From Thiotrichaceae bacterium (lineage in GTDB: Bacteria; Pseudomonadota; Gammaproteobacteria; Thiotrichales; Thiotrichaceae): a stretch of 19,108 bases of DNA. The position numbers and the translations under genes are program-made. The notes beneath the pieces were generated by a model that searched no databases, was not told the DNA's origin, and worked only from the letters and a program-made list of their open reading frames with translations. This document shows positions 12,360 to 18,828 of this stretch, one piece after another; the stretch's first letter is position 1, and each line of letters begins with the position of its first letter. The stretch spans positions 1 through 19,108 of the forward strand of contig JALVDG010000300.1 in the NCBI GenBank assembly GCA_027009095.1, written 5' to 3'.

Positions 12360-12381
12360 ACTGCGTAACATCAGTTATTAA
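12360..12381 (+). repeat. Dispersed repeat, copy 1
   Basis: ACTGCGTAACATCAGTTA (12360-12377) is identical over 18 bases to copy 3 at 18314-18331. Copy 2, on the opposite strand at 14159-14180, matches 20 of 22 bases when the alignment is extended to 12381. All copies lie in intergenic DNA or just touch a stop codon. Copies 1 and 2 face each other around the flotillin gene. Confidence 0.75.
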
Positions 12382-12587
12382 ATGTTAGTGTCAGACAAGA
12401 CAAAGTTGATTCTATTATGAATAATTTAGTTAAGCTAAATATCAATTACTTAGATATTTTCTACCTCTCCCCTTCCCTCCCCTCTCAAAAATAAAATAAC
12501 TATTTTGAGCAGGGGGCTAGTTATCCTAATTTAATTGAGCTAAGTTATTCTTAATCACTCAACATGCAGAAGAGAGGGAAACACAAA

Positions 12588-14162
12588 ATGGAACTTGGAT
12601 CTATTCTTTGGTACGGTGGAATATTAGCCACCATAATTATTTTATTCGTTGCATTTTTTATTGCATTTTTTAAGCGTGCGACAAAAGAAATTGCGATTAT
12701 TCGCACGGGTTTTGGTGGTGAAAAAATTATCATGGATAATGGTGGTTTTGTTGTTCCCCTGTTGCATGATGCCTTAATTATTAACTTGAACATCATCAAA
12801 CTTGAGATTACTCGAGAAAAGGGAGAGGCCTTTATTACCAAAAATCGTTTGCGTGTCGACATCACTGCTGATTTTTCGATTCGTGTTATTCCTGATCCAA
12901 AAGCAATTTCTTTAGCAGGGCAAACGCTTGGTAAAAAGACACAAAATCCTGATGAATTAAAATCCCAATTAGAAGCATCTTGTGTTGAGGCATTGCGTGA
13001 AGCTGCCGCAAAAATGACGTTGGAATCTCTACATGATGACAATGATCAAATTAATAAGATCGTTGAAGAAGCAATTGGTGTAGACCTTCAACGGTTTGGC
13101 TTACAACTAGAGTCGGTCGCGATTGCTAAATTGCATCAAACTGATCTTGAATTCTTTGATCGTAAAAATGCACTTGATGTTGAAGGTCTCACTTATATTG
13201 AAAATCGTATTGCTGAGAATGAAAAAGAACAAGCAAGAGTTAAAAATGATAAAGCAGTAGAGATAAAAACCAGTGATGTGAATGCTCATAAAGAACAGTT
13301 GAAGTTAGAGGAAGACAAAGTTTTCGCTGAGCAAAAACAAGAGCTAGCAATTATTAAAGCTGAGTTAGAGAAAGATAGACTCAAAGAAGAGGCAAAAAAG
13401 GAAGAAGGGATTGCTGTTGCTGCTGCTCATAAAGCTGTTGCTGAGGCATGGATTGAAACTTACGAAGTCCAGGCAACTGAAATTGCCAAAAAGGAAGAGA
13501 TTACTACCTCTAAAGAAACTGCAATGGCGCAACGCAATAAAGAAGTTGAAATCATCAGTGCTACTCGTGAGGCAGAAAGAACTAAGATATTCGCAGAAGC
13601 TCAAGCAACGGCAGATAAGCTAAATGCTAGCGCAGCAGAAATACGTTATGCGGTCGATGCAGCTGGTAAGCAAGCAATCAATGAAGCAGCCAATATCCTC
13701 TCAGATCAGCAAATTTCTATGCAAGTTAAGGAGAAAATTGTTGCCCAGTTACCTGACATCATCAGGGAAAGTGTTAAACCTATTGAGAACATTGATGGTA
13801 TTAAGATTATGCAGATTGATGGAATGTCTAATCTTACTGGTAGTGCAGGGGGAGGGAACTCATCTGGAGGAAGTAGCAACGGTGGTGGTGGAAGCTTAGC
13901 TGACCAAGTTGTTGATAGTGCTCTTCGTTATAAAGCACAAGCTCCTATGGTAGAGAATTTATTGAAAGAAGTAGGTCTGTCTGGTGTTGGTATAAAAGAC
14001 CTGACTAAAGGACTACAAGAAGATATGGGGTTTGATACAGAGACACCTAAAGAGCCTACAGCAAAAGATATAGAGCAGAAGGCACAGAAGATAGATCAAA
14101 TGAAGAAAAAACTTTCCGATGAGTCTAATGACAATCCTGTAGAGAAAACACCATCAAGTTAA
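12588..14162 (+). CDS. Flotillin-family SPFH protein
   Basis: Membrane scaffold protein; bacterial flotillins form large oligomers in ordered membrane domains and help organise membrane proteins. The 524-residue product starts with a membrane segment (SILWYGGILATIIILFVAFFIAFF, about 5-28). An SPFH domain follows (about 33-195), then a long charged, alanine/glutamate-rich coiled coil (about 205-370) with flotillin-like repeats such as REAERTKIFAEAQATADKLNASA. The C-terminal region has a Gly/Ser-rich linker (418-436) and an acidic, lysine-rich tail. The start at 12588 is preferred over the in-frame ATG at 12564: the GAGAGGG ribosome-binding site (about 12571-12577) lies between the two, and family members begin near MEL.SILxYGG. 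No NfeD/YuaF-type partner gene is adjacent. The gene stands alone, bordered by inverted copies of a short repeat. Confidence 0.9.
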   Translation: MELGSILWYGGILATIIILFVAFFIAFFKRATKEIAIIRTGFGGEKIIMDNGGFVVPLLHDALIINLNIIKLEITREKGEAFITKNRLRVDITADFSIRVIPDPKAISLAGQTLGKKTQNPDELKSQLEASCVEALREAAAKMTLESLHDDNDQINKIVEEAIGVDLQRFGLQLESVAIAKLHQTDLEFFDRKNALDVEGLTYIENRIAENEKEQARVKNDKAVEIKTSDVNAHKEQLKLEEDKVFAEQKQELAIIKAELEKDRLKEEAKKEEGIAVAAAHKAVAEAWIETYEVQATEIAKKEEITTSKETAMAQRNKEVEIISATREAERTKIFAEAQATADKLNASAAEIRYAVDAAGKQAINEAANILSDQQISMQVKEKIVAQLPDIIRESVKPIENIDGIKIMQIDGMSNLTGSAGGGNSSGGSSNGGGGSLADQVVDSALRYKAQAPMVENLLKEVGLSGVGIKDLTKGLQEDMGFDTETPKEPTAKDIEQKAQKIDQMKKKLSDESNDNPVEKTPSS

Positions 14163-14180
14163 TAATTGATGTTACGCAAT
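14159..14180 (-). repeat. Dispersed repeat, copy 2 (opposite orientation)
   Basis: Read on the minus strand this segment matches copy 1 at 20 of 22 positions (core TTGCGTAACATCA identical in 12 of 13). It includes the TAA stop codon of the flotillin gene (14160-14162). Its orientation is opposite to copy 1, so the flotillin gene sits inside an imperfect 22-bp inverted repeat about 1.8 kb long end to end. Confidence 0.65.
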
Positions 14181-14478
14181 ATCTAAGAAAAATATTACCT
14201 ATTTTTCCCTCCGCCCGATGCGTTAGCGAGGCGGAGCTAAAATTCCCATTCTAGCCGCGGCGAACATTCTCTCAGGTAAAGCTCAGGAGTTTTTTTAAAG
14301 CAATGATTTTATAAAAATGTAGGCGATAGATAAATCAAAATATATCATCATTTCCCTTTTTTCAGAGATTTTGCTACTGTTTGGACTACTTGAGAAAGCT
14401 CCGATCAAGCCTGATAAATTTAATTGGCTTTATATTTAGAATTTTCTCTTATTTTGCTTTTATTCTAAGGATTTTATC
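14163..14478. other. Intergenic region upstream of parA
   Basis: A 316-base gap without a credible gene. The left part (about 14204-14290) is clearly richer in G and C than the surroundings and contains a strong hairpin. It ends in a run of seven T's (14290-14296) without a matching stem directly before it. The right part is AT-rich. The parA Shine-Dalgarno sequence TAAGGA (14466-14471) lies 7 bases before the ATG; a TAGAAT box (14437-14442) could be a -10 element but has no good -35. No parS-like site (GTTTCACGTGAAAC type) is seen here or elsewhere in the window. Confidence 0.55.
14209..14236. repeat. GC-rich hairpin (REP-like)
   Basis: A perfect 7-bp stem CTCCGCC/GGCGGAG encloses a 14-base loop CGATGCGTTAGCGA. 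It stands out by base composition in this AT-rich DNA and lies between the flotillin stop codon and parA. It has no T-tail, so it is not a typical terminator. It resembles repetitive extragenic palindromes, but no second copy is in the window. Confidence 0.5.
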
Positions 14479-15261
14479 ATGGCTAAAGTGCTTGCAGTAG
14501 CAAACCAAAAAGGCGGTGTTGGTAAAACTACTACCAGTGTGAATCTTGCAGCCTCATTAGTTTCAGTAAAGAGAAAAGTCCTTTTAATTGATATGGATGC
14601 ACAAGGAAACGCAACAACTGGTTTAGGTTTAGATAAACATAAACCAGCTGAAGCCTTAAGTAGTGTTTTACTAGGTAAAGCGAATATTAAAGATGCTATA
14701 CAGACCGTATCAGATATCGATATTGATGTGCTAGGTGGTGGTCCTGATCTAACCATTGCTGAAATAAGTTTAATGAGTGAGGAGCGTCGTGAATTTCGAT
14801 TGCGTAGTGTAATAGATGCAGTGCGCGAAAAATATGACTATATTCTTATTGATTGTCCACCTTCATTAAATATTCTAACAGTTAATGCCTTGGTTGCATC
14901 AGATGGTGTACTCGTTCCAATGCAGTGTGAATATTATGCGCTAGAAGGATTATCTGCTCTTATTGGTTCTATTAATACTATTCGTAATAATGCTAATGAT
15001 AGTTTAGAGGTTGAAGGAATATTACGAACTATGTTTGATCCACGTAATAACTTAGCCCGTGATGTCTCGCAACAATTAGACCAGCACTTTGGTGATAAAG
15101 TTTACAGCACTGCTATACCTCGTAATGTACGTTTAGCAGAAGCTCCTAGTCATGGTCTACCTGTTTTAATTTATGATAAACGCTCAAGTGGGGCTTTGGC
15201 TTATCTTGCCCTAGCAGCAGAAATAATCCGTAAAGAGTCTAGTCGCGCAGCGGCAGCATAG
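14479..15261 (+). CDS. parA: Chromosome-partitioning ATPase ParA (Soj type)
   Basis: Deviant Walker-type ATPase that binds DNA non-specifically in its ATP form and drives segregation of ParB-bound origins. The 260-residue length and the absence of an N-terminal helix-turn-helix place it in the chromosomal (Soj-like) group rather than the plasmid P1 type. Deviant Walker A KGGVGKTT is at residues 11-18, with signature Lys11 and Lys16. The A' motif LLIDMDAQGN contains Asp38 and Asp40, and Walker B ILIDCPPSLN contains Asp125. A good ribosome-binding site precedes the ATG, and parB follows after 14 bases. The usual gammaproteobacterial neighbours mnmG and rsmG are not upstream; a flotillin gene is there instead. 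Confidence 0.96.
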   Translation: MAKVLAVANQKGGVGKTTTSVNLAASLVSVKRKVLLIDMDAQGNATTGLGLDKHKPAEALSSVLLGKANIKDAIQTVSDIDIDVLGGGPDLTIAEISLMSEERREFRLRSVIDAVREKYDYILIDCPPSLNILTVNALVASDGVLVPMQCEYYALEGLSALIGSINTIRNNANDSLEVEGILRTMFDPRNNLARDVSQQLDQHFGDKVYSTAIPRNVRLAEAPSHGLPVLIYDKRSSGALAYLALAAEIIRKESSRAAAA

Positions 15262-15275
15262 AGGAATTTATAGTA

Positions 15276-16142
15276 ATGACAAAAAAACCTGGCTTAGGTC
15301 GTGGGTTAGATATGTTATTAAGCTCTGTTGCATCAACAGCGGATGAGTTAACTGATGATTCAGAGTTTAAACAATTACCAATAGAAACCATTCAAAAAGG
15401 TCAATATCAGCCACGTATTAATATCGACCCTGATGCCTTGCAAGAATTAGCAGAATCTATTAAGGCACAAGGTTTAGTGCAACCTGTTATTGTTCGCCGC
15501 TTAGAATCAGGTGTTTATGAGCTTATTGCAGGCGAGCGTCGTTGGCGTGCAGCACAAATGGCAGGTTTACATGATATACCTGCCATTATTCGTAAAATTC
15601 CTGATCAAGCGGCAGCTGCAATGTCACTTATCGAGAATATCCAACGGGAAGACTTAAACGCTTTAGAAGAAGCAATTGCAATGAATCGCCTAATTAGTGA
15701 ATTTGGTTTAACTCATCAACAAACTGCAGACTCAGTCGGACGCTCTCGTGCTGCGGTTACTAATCTATTACGTTTATTAGAACTTGAAGAAGAGACAAAA
15801 GAATTACTTGACGATAAAAAAATAGATATGGGACACGCACGAGCTCTATTAGCCTTAAAAGGTCAACTTCAACTCGATACTGCTTATAAAGTTTCCGAGC
15901 GACAAATGTCGGTTCGTGATACAGAGCGTCTTGTAAAAAATATACTTAATAAACTTAATAATCCTGATAAAAGGCAGGTTAAAACCAAACCTATAGAGGT
16001 AAGTAAGTTAGAGCAGTCTTTAAGCGATACTTTTGGGGCTAAGGTTAGTATTCAGTATAATGCTAAAGGTAAAGGTAAATTAATTATTGCTTACAATAAT
16101 TTAGATGAACTTGATGGAATTTTGGAACATATTAAAGACTGA
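15276..16142 (+). CDS. parB: Chromosome-partitioning protein ParB (Spo0J type)
   Basis: CTP-dependent DNA clamp that loads at parS sites near the origin and is moved by ParA. The N-terminal KKPGLGRGLDMLLSS is the typical start, involved in ParA contact. The CTP-binding ParB/Srx domain follows (about 32-125), with QPRINIDPDALQELAESIK, the GERRWRA box at residues 86-92 and ENIQREDLNALEEA. The helix-turn-helix domain (LTHQQTADSVGRSRAAVTNLLRLLEL) is at about 146-175, and a short C-terminal dimerisation domain ends at residue 288. All key parts are intact. It lies 14 bases after parA with AGAGGA upstream, so it is co-transcribed with parA. Confidence 0.96.
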   Translation: MTKKPGLGRGLDMLLSSVASTADELTDDSEFKQLPIETIQKGQYQPRINIDPDALQELAESIKAQGLVQPVIVRRLESGVYELIAGERRWRAAQMAGLHDIPAIIRKIPDQAAAAMSLIENIQREDLNALEEAIAMNRLISEFGLTHQQTADSVGRSRAAVTNLLRLLELEEETKELLDDKKIDMGHARALLALKGQLQLDTAYKVSERQMSVRDTERLVKNILNKLNNPDKRQVKTKPIEVSKLEQSLSDTFGAKVSIQYNAKGKGKLIIAYNNLDELDGILEHIKD

Positions 16143-16169
16143 GTTTGAACTCTCAGCAGGGCTATTTAA

Positions 16170-17105
16170 TTGCTAAACGACGATGATCTTGCAGTTATTG
16201 AATTTTTGGATGATGGTACTTTATATGCTGCTCCAAATATTATAGAAGAGATACTGAACTACCCTGATTTAAGCGACTCTTTTTTATTAGTGAGCCGTGA
16301 TAAATATGGCGTACCTACAGGCTATATGCCAATTGGTATTAATTTACACGGAAATATAGCTTCTTATATTCCTGCCATCCCACCTTCACCTCCTATATCC
16401 CCAACCTATACACCTGGTGCTGAAAATGTTATCAGGGATCTTGATAATCTATTAAGCCAATCAATTTTATATTTTGATGTCGATGTAGTTCCCTGTGGCT
16501 ATGGATATTTCGATTTAGAAGAAACAGCGAGTGCTTATTGCTTATCATTAGATGATTATTTTTCTGAGCTATCTGCATCGCGTCGTAAGGATTTTAAACG
16601 TAAATTAAAATCGGCAGAAAAATATGAGATAGAACAAGGTAATATGAAAGACGTGCTACGTGGTTGGAACTGGATGAAAGCGGTATGGGAAAAGCGGGGA
16701 GCATACGATAGCGATCATATAAATCGGGTACTTAGTTGGCTATATGAAATTGAAGCATCGGGTCGTGCAACCATGAAAATCGATAAATATTTATTAGATG
16801 GAAAGCCCATAGCCGTAAACTGTTGTGTTATCCATCAATATCATGGTAATACTCATATTGATGATTATTTAACATGGTATGATGTAGCAACTGCACCAGG
16901 CTTGGGTATTGTTACTGCAATAAAAAATCTTACCAATCCCAAGTATATTGGCGCACGTTACAATCTCGGGTTACCAGGCTTTTACGGGAACACCTTTGCT
17001 GGTCATCAGTATAAATGGGATGTTATTGCAGAACCTATACGCTTATACCAATCGATTGTTAATCTTCAAGTTGGGATTCAATCAATTTCATCATTAGACA
17101 ATTAA
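16170..17105 (+). CDS. GNAT-family acyltransferase (Acetyltransf_6 / FemAB-like)
   Basis: The 311-residue protein has a second half with a recognisable pattern of the Acetyltransf_6/FemAB-like branch of GNAT enzymes: LSASRRKDFKRKLKSAEKYEIEQ, then W..M...W..RGAYD, GRATMKIDKYLLDGKPIAVNCCVIH, and APGLGIVTAIKNL at the acyl-donor-binding position. The first half is a divergent GNAT-like domain with a proline-rich insert (residues 68-83). The acceptor is unknown. No signal peptide or membrane segment is seen. The start is TTG at 16170, with AGCAGGG about 9 bases upstream; the next in-frame ATG is around residue 53, too late. It follows parB by 27 bases and is probably co-transcribed, though a role in partitioning is not implied. 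It converges with the AraC-type gene, 9 bases away. Confidence 0.72.
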   Translation: MLNDDDLAVIEFLDDGTLYAAPNIIEEILNYPDLSDSFLLVSRDKYGVPTGYMPIGINLHGNIASYIPAIPPSPPISPTYTPGAENVIRDLDNLLSQSILYFDVDVVPCGYGYFDLEETASAYCLSLDDYFSELSASRRKDFKRKLKSAEKYEIEQGNMKDVLRGWNWMKAVWEKRGAYDSDHINRVLSWLYEIEASGRATMKIDKYLLDGKPIAVNCCVIHQYHGNTHIDDYLTWYDVATAPGLGIVTAIKNLTNPKYIGARYNLGLPGFYGNTFAGHQYKWDVIAEPIRLYQSIVNLQVGIQSISSLDN

Positions 17106-17114
17106 GTACAAAAC

Positions 17115-18140
17115 TCAATCAGACAAATGCTTTTTTCTAAATTGTCCTGGAGCAGTCCCCGTGATTTCTTTAAAGGCATTGTAAAAATTTGACTGTGATG
17201 TAAAACCGACGGAAAGACCAATCGAAAGTACAGAGGCTTTTGGTTCTTCGATTAATTGTTTTTTTGCCTCATTAATTCGATATTCACGAATATAACGAGA
17301 AAAACCTTTTTTGAGCTTGCTATTAATCAGTTCAGATAGCTGATGAGGGCTTAATTTTAATATTTCAGCAACCTCAGATAAATTTATATTTTCATTAGTA
17401 TAAATACGATCTTTCTCCATTAGCTTTTGAAGTTGCTCTAAGCTAGTCTCACAATCAATATGATTTAAGGTCGAAGATACATAGGTTGCATGAGCTGCAT
17501 CTTCTACCTCGCTTGTAATATTGGGAGAACGAAGTAGTGTTAAATCAGCAATAAAAAATGCTCCCCCAATTAAAATAGAGTAAAGCAAATAAAAGGTATT
17601 ACTTGTTGTAAAAAACTCCATAAATGCAATAAAAATAACAGCTATTGCAATAAAAAAGAGTATTCCCATCGCTAAAATTTCTTGTTTAAAACGACTACGT
17701 TGTTCTCTCAATTTATAAATCATTTTTGCCACCCAAACAACATAGCCACTACCAATTAGAAATGCCAAAGGAAGGCTTAGTTCTTGAGGGAGAAAAAAAG
17801 CAAGAGAGATAGGTAAAAAGTGTAAAACAATAATAGATAGTGACAGATTTTTATTATCATCTGCTTCAATTTTTAATATTTGTCGGCTGAAAAAATAAAA
17901 GGAAGGAGCAACAATAAAAAGAAGAAAAGAATAAAAAGGGGACTTTACCCATTCGCTATCATTGACAATAAATTGGTAATGGGAAAATTGTAACATTGCT
18001 AATGTTATTAATAACAATAAGCTAGATAGCTGTGATAACAATTTCCCTCTATATTCTTTGTAGTCTAGATGTGCAATTGAGAGCAAAATAGCACTAAAAA
18101 TTGAAAATCCAATCAGTAAAACAGCTAAAGTTTGTATCAT
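17115..18140 (-). CDS. Membrane-embedded AraC-family transcriptional regulator
   Basis: The 341-residue protein has an N-terminal half with about seven hydrophobic segments (roughly residues 1-23, 34-56, 66-86, 99-118, 121-143, 154-176 and 178-200). The C-terminal AraC/XylS DNA-binding domain (about 245-340) has both helix-turn-helix units: NLSEVAEILKLSPHQLSELIN, and ASVLSIGLSVGFTSQSNFYNAF followed by the family signature FKEITGTAPGQFRK. This architecture suggests a regulator that senses a membrane or external signal directly; the ligand is unknown. The ATG is weakly supported by GAGG 12 bases upstream (complement of 18153-18156). It is transcribed divergently from the VOC gene, a usual position for a local regulator, so that pair is a candidate target by inference. 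Confidence 0.88.
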   Translation of the reverse strand: MIQTLAVLLIGFSIFSAILLSIAHLDYKEYRGKLLSQLSSLLLLITLAMLQFSHYQFIVNDSEWVKSPFYSFLLFIVAPSFYFFSRQILKIEADDNKNLSLSIIVLHFLPISLAFFLPQELSLPLAFLIGSGYVVWVAKMIYKLREQRSRFKQEILAMGILFFIAIAVIFIAFMEFFTTSNTFYLLYSILIGGAFFIADLTLLRSPNITSEVEDAAHATYVSSTLNHIDCETSLEQLQKLMEKDRIYTNENINLSEVAEILKLSPHQLSELINSKLKKGFSRYIREYRINEAKKQLIEEPKASVLSIGLSVGFTSQSNFYNAFKEITGTAPGQFRKKHLSD

Positions 18141-18313
18141 TAGTTTTTATCGCCTCATATTTATCTTTTAGGTATTTGACATGTAACCTGAATCCGTGAC
18201 TTCAATGCGCGATGATAGGAAATAAGATATTGGTTTAGCATGGAATTTTAAAAATCTTATCTTCACTTTTAGCAAAAGGGCTACGAAAACTTTCACTGAT
18301 ATTTGAATAGGTG

Positions 18314-18331
18314 ACTGCGTAACATCAGTTA
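18314..18331 (+). repeat. Dispersed repeat, copy 3
   Basis: ACTGCGTAACATCAGTTA is identical to 12360-12377. The flanks differ from the other copies, so the shared unit visible in this window is only about 18-22 bases. It lies in the intergenic region between the AraC-type regulator and the VOC gene. Confidence 0.75.
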
Positions 18332-18393
18332 AGTAGAAAGAAGACACAATTAATCGAATATTTTTCTTGTTTATGAGATATTTTATCGCATGC

Positions 18394-18421
18394 TTGGTTT
18401 CGCGCGAGTCTAATGTATCAT
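18394..18421 (+). promoter_or_regulatory. Candidate promoter of the VOC gene
   Basis: TTGGTT (18394-18399) and TATCAT (18416-18421, five of six to consensus) are spaced by 16 bases and end 35 bases before the VOC start codon. The -35 is weak (three of six), which would fit a promoter that needs an activator such as the adjacent AraC-type protein; that link is inference. Confidence 0.35.
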
Positions 18422-18456
18422 CTATCAGTTTCGCATTTATACAAAAGGTTTTTAAC

Positions 18457-18828
18457 ATGAGATTTTTAGGATTTAATCATGTGAGTATGATCGTTGAGGA
18501 TACCGAACGCGCTTTAATATTTTATCGAGACATTATGGGCTTAGAAGTATTTTCCGATAGACCAAAATTATCATTTCCGGGAGCTTGGTTAGTTGTAGGA
18601 GAAGGACAACAAATTCATTTACTGGAAGTCCCTAATCCAGATTCACTCGATAGACCTGAGCACGGAGGACGAGATCGACATGCTGCACTTATAGTCAGCG
18701 ATCTAAATGAGATTAAAAAGCGTTTAGAGAGTGCTGATATAGAACACACGATGAGTAAATCCGGCAGAAAAGCCTTATTTTGTCGTGATTATGATGGCAA
18801 TACTTTGGAACTAATAGAGAATTATTAA
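18457..18828 (+). CDS. VOC-superfamily (glyoxalase/dioxygenase-like) protein
   Basis: The 123-residue single VOC unit is made of two beta-alpha-beta-beta-beta modules (about 3-57 and 72-122). Candidate metal ligands are His8 (FNHVSMIV), His75 (RDRHAALIV) and Glu118 (GNTLELIE), with His54 (QIHLLEV) also in the active-site strand. This is the usual pattern of metal-dependent glyoxalase, FosA and extradiol-dioxygenase relatives. FYRDIMGLEVFSDRP is the typical first-module helix and turn. Substrate cannot be assigned. The start at 18457 is chosen over a longer frame from 18367 because AAAAGG (18443-18448) lies 8 bases upstream and the domain begins at residue 3. Its stop codon overlaps the next start (TAATG). 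Confidence 0.86.
   Translation: MRFLGFNHVSMIVEDTERALIFYRDIMGLEVFSDRPKLSFPGAWLVVGEGQQIHLLEVPNPDSLDRPEHGGRDRHAALIVSDLNEIKKRLESADIEHTMSKSGRKALFCRDYDGNTLELIENY

Larger units (their letters stand above)
12062..12587. other. Long intergenic region between divergent clpB and flotillin gene
   Basis: This 526-base stretch has no credible gene. It holds the clpB ribosome-binding site and candidate promoter at its left end, one copy of a dispersed repeat (12360-12381), a small inverted repeat ATTTAG/CTAAAT (12424-12440), a 23-base pure pyrimidine tract (12464-12486), a hairpin CTCAAAAATA/TATTTTGAG (12484-12509, one bulged base, no T-tail), and the flotillin ribosome-binding site at its right end. No convincing promoter for the flotillin gene was found by eye. 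Confidence 0.6.
18141..18456. other. Divergent intergenic region, AraC-type gene / VOC gene
   Basis: A 316-base gap. It holds the third copy of the dispersed repeat (18314-18331) and a candidate promoter for the VOC gene (18394-18421). A minus-strand open frame (18168-18458) and an upstream extension of the VOC frame cross it. Neither has family resemblance or a ribosome-binding site that would make it convincing. The segment about 18165-18345 has the feel of a non-coding repeat remnant, but its extent cannot be set from one copy. Confidence 0.5.

Noticed and set aside
12564..12587. Earlier in-frame ATG of the flotillin gene
   Set aside because: The purine-rich ribosome-binding site lies between this ATG and the one at 12588, and family members start at the equivalent of the second.
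12551..13042. 163-residue minus-strand frame opposite the flotillin gene
   Set aside because: It is antisense to a well-supported coding region and shows no family features.
14251..14296. Resemblance to the 3' end of a glycine riboswitch (CGGCGAA ... CTCTCAGGTAAA)
   Set aside because: The 5' half (GGAGAG side of P1 and the P2 arm) is not visible, and the downstream gene is parA rather than a glycine-related gene. The short match is likely chance.
18367..18456. N-terminal extension of the VOC protein (30 residues)
   Set aside because: The internal ATG at 18457 has a good AAAAGG site, and the VOC fold begins immediately after it; the extension overlaps the candidate promoter.
18168..18458. 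96-residue minus-strand open frame between the AraC-type gene and the VOC gene
   Set aside because: It crosses the dispersed repeat and the candidate VOC promoter, overlaps the VOC start, has no family resemblance and no ribosome-binding site.
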